A stretch of DNA of 64,000 nucleotides from Secundilactobacillus silagei JCM 19001 (GTDB lineage Bacteria; Bacillota; Bacilli; Lactobacillales; Lactobacillaceae). The stretch covers positions 62,001 through 126,000 of the forward strand of contig NZ_BCMG01000005.1 in NCBI RefSeq assembly GCF_002217945.1. The letters are read 5' to 3'. The notes beneath the pieces were generated by a model. That model searched no databases, had not been told where the DNA came from, and worked only from the letters and a program-made list of their open reading frames with translations. The position numbers and the translations under genes are program-made. Below are positions 43,660-53,033 of this stretch, in pieces (positions within the stretch are counted from its first letter, which is position 1; each line of letters opens with the position of its first letter).

Positions 43660-44901
43660 TTACAGTTTGTCGTTTGCTTGGTGTCTTTGCTTCAGCCAAT
43701 TAATCAAATCATGCCATTGCCATTTACCGGCTTTGGTACGCTGAAATCGGCGATAAAGAATCCCCGCGATTAGTGGTACTGCCGTTGCAATGAGCACCTG
43801 TAACCAAAATGAATCCGTCAGCTGAGTCCGTTTCACAACGTTTAGAACCATTTTATGCATATACATAATAATCAGGGAGTGCCTGCCCATGACGAATAAC
43901 GTTTCGGTGATGAACACAAGTGGTGACAAGATAATTTTTGCCCGTGGGCTTGTGAACCTTAAGGGATAAGCAATGATTCGACTAATTCCAAAAACCACCA
44001 GGGTACAAAGAACTGGAATGATCCCAACCATTAACGCTAATTGCGCATGAGTGACTGGCACATTTTCGTAAGCACCAGAAAGTTGATGACTGCGCATGAA
44101 CAAATCAAAAGAAAGTTTTCCCGATTTTAGTTGCAGAAACAAATAACCAACCACGACTGCTGAAGGTAAAAAAACGTACCCCTTAATCAAATAATTCTTA
44201 CAAAAGTGAAACAGGTTATAGCCAATCAGCATATAGGCCATCACCAGTACGGCCACATCCATGTCCCAAGGCGCTGTCACCACACCGAAAAAGTGAAATT
44301 CTGTCAATTTAACATAACTGGTAGACCAATAGACAAAATAACCAGCAATAATCAGCTGTAAAGGCCTCAATCGAATGAGACTAATGATCACGGTAGTCCC
44401 AATGATTCCCAGAATATAGGTCTCCGGGTACCAGAAAATAGTGGTGTAATGACGTAACGCCTGACCGCCGTAAAAGAGGTCAAGCACATAGGTCATACTG
44501 CGTGTAATTGACTTATTATGAATAAACTTATACGCAATGATCAATAATATACCGGCAAGAAAGTAACTCTTTAGTATCGGGACGACCCTTTTTTTAAGAA
44601 ATGCCGTCACCTTTTGGATATCCTGTAAGTTAATGGGCTTTAAGAAAAAACCACTAATCAAGAAAAATAGTGGCATATGCCACCAATAAACGAAATTATA
44701 TAAGTATCGGCTGTCTGGATTTTGCTCAACATATGATTTCAAATTATGCCCGCAAACCACTGCAAACATCCCGATCCCCTTAGCGATGTCTAGCCAAACA
44801 ATTCGTTTGCGCTTCTTAACCGGTTGCGGGTCACGTAGCGGATGCCAATTATCGTGGTCATTTGCCGTTAAAGAGTGACGCTTTCTGTTTATAAAATCCA
44901 T
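43660..44901 (-). CDS. Acyltransferase family 3 membrane protein
   Basis: An AT3-family protein with about ten membrane segments in 413 residues. The catalytic-type His is in AVVCGHNLKSY early in the protein, and the conserved Arg in WWHMPLFFLISGFFL region places it in the group that O-acetylates or otherwise acylates wall polymers and exopolysaccharides. A basic tail (RKRIVWLDIAKG) opens it. Downstream of a DUF915 hydrolase, so the pair may modify the cell surface; substrate unknown. Confidence 0.85.
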   Translation of the reverse strand: MDFINRKRHSLTANDHDNWHPLRDPQPVKKRKRIVWLDIAKGIGMFAVVCGHNLKSYVEQNPDSRYLYNFVYWWHMPLFFLISGFFLKPINLQDIQKVTAFLKKRVVPILKSYFLAGILLIIAYKFIHNKSITRSMTYVLDLFYGGQALRHYTTIFWYPETYILGIIGTTVIISLIRLRPLQLIIAGYFVYWSTSYVKLTEFHFFGVVTAPWDMDVAVLVMAYMLIGYNLFHFCKNYLIKGYVFLPSAVVVGYLFLQLKSGKLSFDLFMRSHQLSGAYENVPVTHAQLALMVGIIPVLCTLVVFGISRIIAYPLRFTSPRAKIILSPLVFITETLFVMGRHSLIIMYMHKMVLNVVKRTQLTDSFWLQVLIATAVPLIAGILYRRFQRTKAGKWQWHDLINWLKQRHQANDKL

Positions 44902-44944
44902 AATAAGAAATCATTCACCACCATTGATTACCCATCCTTAATGA

Positions 44945-45997
44945 TCAATACAGCAAAAAGTCATTAATTAAACGGTCAACTTTTAAATTATTAAAGTGTA
45001 ACCGGCTGTGTTGCGCGTTCGGGCCGGTAACTTGTCTTTCCCGATAGCTGATCTTAACGTGACTGGTGTTGACTAAGTACCTTAATGACCGCGCACTCGT
45101 CGTTGTCACCAGACCATCACTATCAGAACCATCTTTGAGATTGCCATAAATATTTAAGATTTTCAGGTTAGCCGGTAAGCGGTGACTGTTCTTTAAAAGA
45201 TGCTTAAATTCCGGACGTTCGATTTTAGGACGGCCATTTTTTCTCAAGACATTCTGACCAACATAGTCATCCCATAAGCGACCAACACGCGTATTTGCAG
45301 CTGGCTGGTCTGACTTATGCCGGTTCAAAATGCCATCAAATGGTCCGGCAATCGTTACTAGCCGATGCGGTTTGATCTGACTAACCTGGTTAGGATGAGT
45401 TTCAAAATAGTTCACCCACGCGTACGATCCCATCGAGTGGCCAACCGCATCATAGTCTTTAATATGATATTTCCGATTAAGTTCAGGCATGATCTTAGCT
45501 AGCATGGCACTGTAATAAAATTCACCCGCATGATTGTTCTTGATCACGATCGGAATAACTTCTTTGTGGGCAGCGGTTGGATGATATTTGCCCATCAGAT
45601 GAACGTGACTATGTTTATCAACGTAAACCATTAACTGCTGCTTAACTAAGTGCGTCTGATGAAGACTGGCGATAATGTATTTTTCTGAATTATAAGAACC
45701 CCCAAAACCATGCAGTAACAAAATGGGGCGCTGGGGATTCTGTGGCACCGTTTGCGCGTGTGCTAGTCCTTGCTGCTGCCGGGTAGCCAGCAACCGCTTT
45801 TGATGTTTGAAACTCTTGATTGCCCGGGTCAATTGTCGTTGGGTCTGAACCTCGCGCTGATGCAATTGGTACTGCTGAAAGCTATAAACCGACAGTCCAA
45901 CCACTAGCACCCCTACTAAAGTCAATAACCACTTGTGCTTCAGTAAAAATCGACCAACTTGTTTGAGATGAGCAAACCAATTCATAATCGTTGCCAT
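44945..45997 (-). CDS. DUF915 alpha/beta hydrolase, membrane-anchored
   Basis: A 350-residue protein with an N-terminal membrane segment (about 22-40) and a DUF915 alpha/beta-hydrolase domain outside. The nucleophile is the Ser in VGHSMGSYAW; LLHGFGGSYNSEK forms the oxyanion region, and the acid and His appear to be in DGSDSDGLV and AQHSRLH. DUF915 hydrolases of lactobacilli are extracellular esterase-like enzymes of unknown substrate. ATG at 45997 follows TTGGAGTG. Confidence 0.88.
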   Translation of the reverse strand: MATIMNWFAHLKQVGRFLLKHKWLLTLVGVLVVGLSVYSFQQYQLHQREVQTQRQLTRAIKSFKHQKRLLATRQQQGLAHAQTVPQNPQRPILLLHGFGGSYNSEKYIIASLHQTHLVKQQLMVYVDKHSHVHLMGKYHPTAAHKEVIPIVIKNNHAGEFYYSAMLAKIMPELNRKYHIKDYDAVGHSMGSYAWVNYFETHPNQVSQIKPHRLVTIAGPFDGILNRHKSDQPAANTRVGRLWDDYVGQNVLRKNGRPKIERPEFKHLLKNSHRLPANLKILNIYGNLKDGSDSDGLVTTTSARSLRYLVNTSHVKISYRERQVTGPNAQHSRLHFNNLKVDRLINDFLLY

Positions 45998-46078
45998 TTT
46001 GTTCACTCCAATCTACCAATAGCTCATTAAATATGTTAACACGATTTGAATCTCTACTGCACGATTTAACGCCACATT

Positions 46079-46112
46079 AAAAACGGGTTCTCTGATTCTA
46101 GAGCCCGTTTTG
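46079..46112 (-). terminator. Terminator after the sensor kinase
   Basis: AAAACGGGCTCT pairs with AGAACCCGTTTTT on the minus strand. Confidence 0.8.
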
Positions 46113-46134
46113 GTTGCGTTAAAACTCACTAGTA

Positions 46135-47832
46135 TTATTTAGAATCATCGTCATCTGATTGCTGTTTGTCAGGATCAGATAGGTCAGAATGGGGTTGTTC
46201 ACTAGCCCGATAGACCCCCGGAATAGCTGATGAGTCTGATGAACTCGGGTCAGCCCCCAGATTAGTTGCCAGAGGATCACTGACCGTCCGTTCTTCTTCG
46301 TCTTCTTCCTTAGCGTGATCGAGTTGGATTTTAATCTCTTCTGAAATTAATGGCAACTCAATTTGGAAGATCGACCCATAACCCAGCGCACTTTCAATAC
46401 TGATCTTACCGTGATAGGCCTCTACCAACCGTTTAGCGATAGAAAGCCCTAACCCGTTACCGCCCTTGTTGCGGCTGCGAGCCTTATCCACGCGGTAAAA
46501 GCGGTTGAAGACCCGTTTTCGGTTTTCTTCTGAGATACCTTCACCAAAGTCTTGCACGGCAATTTGTGCCACGTGACCGCTGGAAGACAAGGAGAGGTGG
46601 ATCTCCTTTCGTTTCACCGAATATTTAACGGCATTGTCCAGCAAAATGATCAAGATCTGTTCCAGATGGTTCCGATAAATTTGTGAATAAGCGTGCCGTT
46701 TGACATCGTCATCCAAAATAAAGGTAAAGTCCGGGTGAATCATCTTAAAGTCGTTGAAAACCTGGTTAACAACTTCTTTAATGTCTGACGTTTCATGGTT
46801 CAACGTCACTTCAATCTGTTCTGCCCGGGTCAGATCCAGCATTTCCGTGACCAGACTTTGCATCCGTTTAGATTCCTGCATGGCGGCAGAAAGTGACTCG
46901 TTTAAGACTTCCGGATCATCTTTCCCCCACCGCTGCAGCATTTCAATGTGTCCTTGAATAACGGCCACCGGTGTCCGCAACTCGTGGGAAACATCCCCCA
47001 CGAACTGCTGCTGCTGATCAATATAACGCTGCATCTGATCCAGCATATCGTTAAATAGTTCACTCAGATCCGATAATTCATCATTTCGACGCGTGATGGT
47101 TACCCGCTCATCAGACTGCGGATCCGAACGCACTGCGCGCATTGTTTGGTTAAGCCCAGTAATGGGTTTAAGCAACAGGTCTGCTAAACAGTAGCTGAAA
47201 ATAGAAGCCACAAACACTGCAGAGATGACCAGTACGATCAGAATAAAGGTAAACCGGTTACGGGCTGCCTTATATTCCGTCATCGCGTTGGTCACTTGGA
47301 CGTAACCCAGCAAACGGTGACTGTCTTGCGCATAAATTGGTGCTTGGCCAACTAACCCATCGAAATGACCAGTTTTCCGCATTTTGGTTTCCCGCTTTTT
47401 GGTTAACTGATTGTTATCAAGGTGGGTATTACGGGAATTAAAGATTTCTTTCTTCTGCGCGTTATAAACGGAAACTCCAGTACTGTCTCGCGAAAGATCC
47501 GTAATGACCGAATTTTGATAAATATTGGCCTTCTCAGATATGGCACCGCTGGGCTGATTCAAATTAGGCTGCAGGGCACTGTTGACTGATGAGGCCGTAA
47601 AGTGACCCTGCAGATTATCTACCCGGCTAATGACGGTGTCCAGCGTGCTGCTGACGTGGTTGCGTTCCTGCTGCAGCAGCACCCCTGATAAGCCTTGAAA
47701 CATCAGCACCGAAAAAACGAGAAAGATAAGAAAGACGCCGGTTGCACTACCCAGCGCCCACTTCCACTTCATCGATAACCGATGTCGTTTTTTTAAATTT
47801 GTTTCATCTAACCGGTTATCTGTTTCACTCAT
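46135..47832 (-). CDS. ArlS-like sensor histidine kinase with an acidic C-terminal tail
   Basis: Two-component kinase of 565 residues: membrane segments at about 25-47 and 194-217 around an extracellular sensor domain, then HAMP, the DHp helix with phospho-accepting H283 in DVSHELRTPVAVIQGH, and an HATPase with N-, G1- and G2-boxes (NAVKYS, DFGEGI, GGNGLGLSI). This region matches S. aureus ArlS well. The last 65 or so residues are Asp/Ser/Pro-rich and end in DDDDSK, an extra tail beyond the catalytic domain. It overlaps the response regulator gene as ATGA. Confidence 0.93.
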   Translation of the reverse strand: MSETDNRLDETNLKKRHRLSMKWKWALGSATGVFLIFLVFSVLMFQGLSGVLLQQERNHVSSTLDTVISRVDNLQGHFTASSVNSALQPNLNQPSGAISEKANIYQNSVITDLSRDSTGVSVYNAQKKEIFNSRNTHLDNNQLTKKRETKMRKTGHFDGLVGQAPIYAQDSHRLLGYVQVTNAMTEYKAARNRFTFILIVLVISAVFVASIFSYCLADLLLKPITGLNQTMRAVRSDPQSDERVTITRRNDELSDLSELFNDMLDQMQRYIDQQQQFVGDVSHELRTPVAVIQGHIEMLQRWGKDDPEVLNESLSAAMQESKRMQSLVTEMLDLTRAEQIEVTLNHETSDIKEVVNQVFNDFKMIHPDFTFILDDDVKRHAYSQIYRNHLEQILIILLDNAVKYSVKRKEIHLSLSSSGHVAQIAVQDFGEGISEENRKRVFNRFYRVDKARSRNKGGNGLGLSIAKRLVEAYHGKISIESALGYGSIFQIELPLISEEIKIQLDHAKEEDEEERTVSDPLATNLGADPSSSDSSAIPGVYRASEQPHSDLSDPDKQQSDDDDSK

Positions 47833-48515
47833 GAACGCATCACGTACCCAGTACCACGAACCGTTTGAATGTAACTCTTTTCACCTGGTCGATCGATCTT
47901 ATTCCGTAAGTAACGGACGTAAACATCGACCACGTTAGTTTCAACTTCTGACTCATAACCCCAAACCTTGTTTAACAAAACGTCACGCGCCAAAACAACG
48001 TTAACGTTCTCCATCAAAGTCAACAGCAGTTCGTATTCACGCTTGGTCAAGTTAATGACTTCATCGCCACGGCGAACCACCCGGTTTTCCTTTTCAATGG
48101 TCAGATCCTTGTAAGTGACAGTGGTCTGCTTAAAGTCCTTTTGTTCGCTTTCAATGTGAATCCGACGCAGTAAGGCCCGAACACGAGCTAAGAGTTCTTC
48201 AATCGCAAATGGCTTAACAATGTAGTCATCAGCACCATGATCAAAGCCGGAGACCCGATCAATCACGGAATCCCGGGCAGTCATCATGATGATCGGCGTA
48301 CTCTTAACTTCACGAATCCGGCGAGCAACGTCGATCCCGTTAAGTTCTGGCAGCATTAAATCCAGGAGAATCACATCAAAGTCTTCAGCTAAAGCAGCAT
48401 CTAACCCGGTACGGCCATTGAACTGCACTTCAGTATCATAACCTTCATGCTTTAATTCCAGCTCTACAAAGCGAGCTAAGTTTTTTTCATCTTCAATAAT
48501 TAAAATTCGACTCAT
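47829..48515 (-). CDS. ArlR/CovR-like response regulator (OmpR family)
   Basis: A 228-residue regulator partnered with the following kinase. The receiver domain has phospho-accepting D52 in ILLDLMLP, plus the DE pair at 9-10 and the switch T and K (MMTARDSV, DDYIVKPF); the winged-helix output domain follows from about residue 130. Closest to ArlR and CovR/CsrR types, which control virulence, adhesion and envelope genes in staphylococci and streptococci. The regulon is unknown here. AGAGGAG precedes the ATG. Confidence 0.93.
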   Translation of the reverse strand: MSRILIIEDEKNLARFVELELKHEGYDTEVQFNGRTGLDAALAEDFDVILLDLMLPELNGIDVARRIREVKSTPIIMMTARDSVIDRVSGFDHGADDYIVKPFAIEELLARVRALLRRIHIESEQKDFKQTTVTYKDLTIEKENRVVRRGDEVINLTKREYELLLTLMENVNVVLARDVLLNKVWGYESEVETNVVDVYVRYLRNKIDRPGEKSYIQTVRGTGYVMRS

Positions 48516-48900
48516 TTTAACGAACTCCTCTTATTTATAATTTTCTTTTTTCGTTCAGAATAACTTCTGATACACCGTTAATAGTGTACCATACAGTCCA
48601 TCAAATTACTTTTACATCTTACTATATAAATTAAAATTTGGCGAATCTAACGTGAATCAATGCAGAAAATTCTAAATTTAGTGAGTTAGTGAAATAAATT
48701 TTTCCTGAGTAAAAACTATAAATTCTTAGAAAAGTAGTTTGATTCAAGGTGTAAACCGCTTTCTTGGAAATTTGTTTTTTTGAAATAAATTATCATTGCT
48801 CAAAAAATCACTTGTATTTTTAGTCGTTATGTGATTAAATAACATTGTCAAATTGTTTAGGCAATCTTGTGAAAACATAAACGAAAGAGGTAATTGAATA
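48516..48900. other. AT-rich intergenic stretch between two divergent promoters
   Basis: Holds the 5' regions of the response regulator and of adhP. No gene or clear operator was found. An imperfect TACAC-N8-GTGTA repeat (48577-48594) lies before the regulator. Confidence 0.6.
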
Positions 48901-49920
48901 ATGAAAGCTGCTGTTGTACGCGACCCAGTTGATGGGTATGTTGATATTAAGGACGTCAAACTTCGCTCATTAAACTATGGTGAAGCTTTAGTTGACGTTG
49001 AATACTGTGGCCTATGCCACACCGACCTTCACGTTGCCGCTGGTGACTTTGGTAAAGTTCCTGGCCGTATCATTGGTCACGAAGGTGTCGGTATCGTTTC
49101 TAAGCTTGGTGAAGGTGTCGAAAACTTAAAGATCGGTGACCGTGTCTCCATCGCTTGGTTCTACAAGGGCTGTGGCCACTGTGAATACTGCTTAACTGGC
49201 CGCGAAACACTTTGCCGTAACGTCAAGAACTCTGGCTTCACTGTTGACGGTGCTATGGCACAACAAGTTATTGTTGATGCTAACTACGCCGTTAAGGTTC
49301 CAGAAGGCTTGGATCCCGTTGAAGCAACGAGTTTAACCTGTGCCGGTGTTACCATGTACAAAGCCCTTAAAGTCGGCGAAACTAAGCCCGGCCAATGGGT
49401 TGAAGTTGTTGGTGCCGGTGGTTTAGGTAACTTAGCTATTCAATACGCTAAGCACGTCTTCGGTGCACACGTTGTTGCCGTTGATGGTAACCCTGACAAG
49501 TTAAAGGCTGCTAAAGATGGTGGCGCTGATATCTTAATCAACCGTAAGACTCAAAACGTTGCTGAAGAAATTCAGAAGCAAGTTGGTGGTGTTCACACTG
49601 CCCAAGTTACTGCTGTTAACGATGCAGCGTTCTCTCAATCAGTTAACGCCCTTCGTCCAGATGGCCGTTTAGTTGCCGTTGCCTTACCACAAGGTGACAT
49701 GAAGTTAAACATTGCTAAGACTGTTCTTGATGGTATCCAAGTGGCTGGTTCACTTGTTGGGACTCGTCAAGACTTAGCCGAGACTTTCCAATTCGGTGCT
49801 GAAGGCTTAGTTCACCCAATCGTTAAGACGCGTCGTTTGAGCGAAATCAACGACATCATTGACGAAATGAAAGCTGGTAAGATTACTGGCCGGATGGTTG
49901 TTGACTTTACTAAGGAATAA
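48901..49920 (+). CDS. adhP: Zinc-dependent alcohol dehydrogenase (AdhP type)
   Basis: Medium-chain dehydrogenase, 339 residues, reducing acetaldehyde and related aldehydes with NADH, useful for NAD regeneration in fermentation. The catalytic zinc ligands are C39 (GLCHTD), H60 (GHEG) and a Cys near residue 147 (LTCAG); the structural zinc uses C91, C94, C97 and C105. The cofactor fold has GAGGLG. Codon use is strongly biased to GGT, GTT, GCT and AAC, unlike its neighbours, as in highly expressed genes. GAAAGAGG precedes the ATG. A terminator follows; it is a single-gene unit. Confidence 0.95.
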   Translation: MKAAVVRDPVDGYVDIKDVKLRSLNYGEALVDVEYCGLCHTDLHVAAGDFGKVPGRIIGHEGVGIVSKLGEGVENLKIGDRVSIAWFYKGCGHCEYCLTGRETLCRNVKNSGFTVDGAMAQQVIVDANYAVKVPEGLDPVEATSLTCAGVTMYKALKVGETKPGQWVEVVGAGGLGNLAIQYAKHVFGAHVVAVDGNPDKLKAAKDGGADILINRKTQNVAEEIQKQVGGVHTAQVTAVNDAAFSQSVNALRPDGRLVAVALPQGDMKLNIAKTVLDGIQVAGSLVGTRQDLAETFQFGAEGLVHPIVKTRRLSEINDIIDEMKAGKITGRMVVDFTKE

Positions 49921-49949
49921 TCATTAGTCATTAAACTGCATTAAAAATG

Positions 49950-49987
49950 AAGCACCGGAGATGAATGATCATCTCCGGTGCTTTTTT
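49950..49987 (+). terminator. Terminator after adhP
   Basis: GCACCGGAGATGA pairs with TCATCTCCGGTGC around ATGA and is followed by TTTTTT. Confidence 0.92.
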
Positions 49988-50187
49988 ATTGTGTATTACT
50001 TCCTATATTTGTAAGCATAGTTAGTTCAACAAATAATTAGGCTAATCATAAATCCAGTCAAAAAGACCCCTGTCCTTAATTCTAACCTGGTACCGTATTT
50101 CTTATTCACAAATTTATCATAAGCGCTTATACGGTTATTATCTGCGCGTTAACAACGTCACACGGATAATGTCTATAAATATGTACA
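49988..50187. other. Intergenic stretch between two terminators
   Basis: No gene seen. It contains the 12-base palindrome ATAAGCGCTTAT at 50119-50130, whose role is not clear. Confidence 0.55.
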
Positions 50188-50235
50188 AAAAAAGAAGCAG
50201 CCAGAGACCGCGGTTCTCTTGGCTACTTCTTTTTT
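50188..50235 (-). terminator. Terminator after rpmF
   Basis: AGAAGTAGCCAAGAGAACC and GGTCTCTGGCTGCTTCT form a long imperfect stem on the minus strand followed by T residues. Confidence 0.82.
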
Positions 50236-50241
50236 AATTAA

Positions 50242-50418
50242 TTAGTTGTTAGTCTTAACAACCTGACGACCATCATAGAAGCCGCAGTTAGGGCAAACAA
50301 CGTGTGATTTACGTAATTCACCACAGTTTGGGCAAGCACTCAAATTAGGTACTTGCAACTTAATGTTTCCTCGACGCATACGTTTCTTCGTCTTAGAAGT
50401 TTTACGTGCTGGTACAGC
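50242..50418 (-). CDS. rpmF: 50S ribosomal protein L32
   Basis: A 58-residue ribosomal protein: basic N-terminus [17 protein letters not shown] followed by two CxxC pairs ([14 protein letters not shown]) that bind zinc. The start is a TTG at 50418 behind AGGAGGTG; longer frames upstream are not supported. It follows yceD by 57 bases, the conserved yceD-rpmF pair. Confidence 0.95.
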   Translation of the reverse strand, partial: AVPARKTSKTKKRMRRGNIKLQVPNLSACPNCGELRKSHVVCPNCGFYDGRQVVKTNN

Positions 50419-50475
50419 CAATGGAAACACCTCCTTATTTTTAAAATTATCCACTAGTGAAAGATTTTTAAAGCC

Positions 50476-51039
50476 TTACTTTTTATCGCCTTTCGACGAC
50501 TCATCAAAGAAGTTTTTCAACTTAGCAAGACGTGGATCAACAGTTTTAGAATCTGACTCATCGGCCTCTTTGTCACCTTCAACCGTTACCTCCCAGCCGT
50601 GGCCTTCGGGTAACTGATCAGCTGACTGTTCAGCCTTCGTCAGTACTTGCATCGGAATCTTTAATAACAGATTGTCAGCAATTGCTTTGTCCACATCAAT
50701 CACGTCATCGGCAACCACTAAAACGACATCGGTCTTCTCGTACCGGTCAACGGCTGCCTGTGAGGCAACGTAGAACTCAGTAACGTCAAACGCCATTGGT
50801 AGCTCAACTGGTGTTAATGAACGGGTTGATGGAACCGTCATAGTGGCCTTAACGTGCGCGTAAAACAACGCATCGCCACCATCTTCGACACTCACCATCC
50901 CACTGATGTGAACTGGGGTTACGTCAAGCACTTCATCCGGATAACGTTCCATCAGATCTGCTTTTAAATCCAGGGCCTCATCGAATTTAAGCGGTTCATG
51001 CCGGTACTCTTTTTGTAACTCGGATAACGACAATTTCAA
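50476..51039 (-). CDS. YceD/DUF177 family protein, 23S rRNA accumulation-related
   Basis: A 187-residue acidic protein of the DUF177 family, which always precedes rpmF; the Escherichia and plant relatives affect 23S rRNA and ribosome assembly. The family carries a C-terminal acidic segment, here VDPRLAKLKNFFDE. It starts with TTG at 51039 behind AGGAGGAT. Length and order are normal. Confidence 0.9.
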   Translation of the reverse strand: MKLSLSELQKEYRHEPLKFDEALDLKADLMERYPDEVLDVTPVHISGMVSVEDGGDALFYAHVKATMTVPSTRSLTPVELPMAFDVTEFYVASQAAVDRYEKTDVVLVVADDVIDVDKAIADNLLLKIPMQVLTKAEQSADQLPEGHGWEVTVEGDKEADESDSKTVDPRLAKLKNFFDESSKGDKK

Positions 51040-51130
51040 TTCAGTATCCTCCTAACGCAACTTTATTATTATAACTATGGCTTGTGGGGATGTCAAGGGA
51101 ATTTACATGACACGTGGCAAACAATTTCAA

Positions 51131-52267
51131 TTAAACGATAACGGCGTGCCGCAGTCGGTCTTGATCGATACCACTCACCATCTGACGCAGCAAACCAGCC
51201 TGATAATCCAGCCGGTATGGACCATTGATCCAATCATCGGATACACGGGAAATTAACGGTAGCTCTGACCGTTTTTTCAGCTGGCTTAAGTGTTGCTGCC
51301 CAACACTGTTAAAACCCAGCACACGCGCATATCTGACCTCAGTTGGTAATTCCACCCGGTTGACCTGCAGCAGAATATACACGCAGAGCCGCTGCAACCG
51401 CGCATAGGTAAATCGTTTCGTTTTAGCATCACGCAAAAACTGTTCAAAGTTTGGACTAGTCAGTGCGGCCTGCTTCAGTCGATACTCAATGCCTTCGCTC
51501 ATTTGATAGATCTCATGGAGGTCAGCCAATGATGTAGAAAGGATCTGATACCTCAAGTACGGCCAAAAATCGTCCCAGGTCACCTGCTGGTCCTCCCGTA
51601 ATGCTGTGGCCGTTGCAGGTGACACCATTTGGTCAACGGCTGATTGCTGGCCGTTTTTTATCGCTTGGCGAATAGCCGCGCCACTGGCAATCGTCGCATC
51701 AGTATCAATGGCGGTCTCCTGATGAGCACTGCCCTGCCTCTTAATGGGTAGGATCTCCAGTGGCTGCTTTAGCTGCTGATTAGCTGCCACGTAACTAAAT
51801 CCCAGGATATCGTTAGACGCCCGAAGATCCAGCCCAGTTTGTAACTGGAGATAGTCATTAAACAGTGTGGGATACGTTTCATCGAACCGTTTAAAATGAC
51901 TAGCAGCATGCGCTGGCTGATTAGCGACCAGCTTAGCAAAATTAAGTTGCGGATGTTCAGCACCAAACGCTAAGCTGGTACAGCCTAATTGCGATAGTAA
52001 CAACACGGCACCCTTCGCAAATAAATCGGCAGGCTGCACGGCAAATTGAAAGGGCAGCTCAATAACTAAATCAACGCCCGCAGACAGTGCCAGTTTTGTC
52101 CGCTGCCACTTGTCCAATAACGCCGGTTCACCGCGCTGCATCCAGTTACCGCTCATCACAACCACGGTCACGTCAGCGTCAGCACGCTTCTGGGCCTGAT
52201 CAAGCTGGTAAGCGTGGCCATTATGAAACGGATTATATTCTGCCACGATTCCTAATATCTTTGCGAT
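51131..52267 (-). CDS. tmcAL: tRNA(Met) cytidine acetate ligase, probable AUC start
   Basis: TmcAL (YlbM) acetylates the wobble cytidine of elongator tRNA-Met with ATP and acetate. The nucleotidyltransferase motif AEYNPFHNGHAYQL is near the N-terminus, with MSGNWMQRGEPALL and AFGAEHP following. The first canonical codon is GTG at 52246, but that would delete the conserved first strand (family: MKAVGIVxEYNPFHNGH). In frame upstream lies ATC at 52267, giving IAKILGIVAEYNPFHNGH, with AGGGGG seven bases before it and a stop further up. I therefore annotate an AUC start, as inference; GTG at 52246 is the conservative choice. Confidence 0.8.
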   Translation of the reverse strand: MAKILGIVAEYNPFHNGHAYQLDQAQKRADADVTVVVMSGNWMQRGEPALLDKWQRTKLALSAGVDLVIELPFQFAVQPADLFAKGAVLLLSQLGCTSLAFGAEHPQLNFAKLVANQPAHAASHFKRFDETYPTLFNDYLQLQTGLDLRASNDILGFSYVAANQQLKQPLEILPIKRQGSAHQETAIDTDATIASGAAIRQAIKNGQQSAVDQMVSPATATALREDQQVTWDDFWPYLRYQILSTSLADLHEIYQMSEGIEYRLKQAALTSPNFEQFLRDAKTKRFTYARLQRLCVYILLQVNRVELPTEVRYARVLGFNSVGQQHLSQLKKRSELPLISRVSDDWINGPYRLDYQAGLLRQMVSGIDQDRLRHAVIV

Positions 52268-52298
52268 ACTGCCGCCCCCTCAAGCTCAGACGATAATC

Positions 52299-53033
52299 TT
52301 ACTTAGTGCAAACAAAAAACCACCGCGTCGTATCAGCCTGCACGCTGGCTTGACCAAAATCAGCACTCACTTCAACCTGCTTAAAGCCGGCAGCCTTCAG
52401 CAACCGTTGATAAACAGCGAGTTCGTAGGTCCGTTCATGGTGCAGTTCAGCGACTTCATCATAGGCGTCCTTAGCCTCATTATAGGTAAAAAAAGTCAGA
52501 TCATGGTCAACTGAATGGGGCTCGTCGCCGGCTTCACTGGACCACATGAACGCCCGATTCGTATCACGGAAATTATACATGTAGCCCGGATAAACGGTAT
52601 CGGTTTGATGCGGCGAGATCACGTCAAACAAAAATTGCCCATCATCATCTAGATGACGTGCAACTTGCTCAAATGTTGTGGCCAGCGCAGTTTCATCAGG
52701 CAGATAACATAGGGAATCAGCAAAACAGGTCACCGTATGATAAGTGTCTAAATCACTCAGATTCAGCATGTTACCTTCAATTAACGGTAACGTCACCTCA
52801 GCCTCACGGGCGTGCTGATCAGCCAGACTGAGCATTTCATCTGACAGATCAAAACCAGACACGTTATAGCCGTCCTTTGCTAACAGTACGGCTAACCGGC
52901 CAGCACCGCAGGCCAATTCCAGTAACGGCTGCTGTTTATCTAAAACCCGCCGTTCAACAAATGATTGCCATTCAAGGTACAACTCGCTGTCAAACAGCTC
53001 ATCGTATAGTTTGGCAAAGGTCTGATAGATCAT
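52299..53033 (-). CDS. Class I SAM-dependent methyltransferase (YqeM-like)
   Basis: A 244-residue methyltransferase starting MIYQTFAKLYDELFD, the diagnostic N-terminus of YqeM. SAM motif I is LELACGAGRLAVLLA at about residue 40, followed by VSGFDLSDEML. Its substrate is unknown. ATG at 53033 overlaps the rsfS stop (ATGA). The order yqeG-yqeH-yhbY-nadD-yqeK-rsfS-yqeM is the standard Bacilli operon. Confidence 0.9.
   Translation of the reverse strand: MIYQTFAKLYDELFDSELYLEWQSFVERRVLDKQQPLLELACGAGRLAVLLAKDGYNVSGFDLSDEMLSLADQHAREAEVTLPLIEGNMLNLSDLDTYHTVTCFADSLCYLPDETALATTFEQVARHLDDDGQFLFDVISPHQTDTVYPGYMYNFRDTNRAFMWSSEAGDEPHSVDHDLTFFTYNEAKDAYDEVAELHHERTYELAVYQRLLKAAGFKQVEVSADFGQASVQADTTRWFFVCTK

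Noticed and set aside
48577-48594. TACAC-N8-GTGTA repeat before the response regulator
   Set aside because: Short arms and no partner sites; too weak for an operator call.
48860-48900. Rex-like half site TTGTGAA upstream of adhP
   Set aside because: Only one half matches; the second half of the palindrome is missing.
50119-50130. ATAAGCGCTTAT palindrome between two terminators as a CcpA site
   Set aside because: Lacks the outer TG...CA of the catabolite-response consensus and no gene starts near it.
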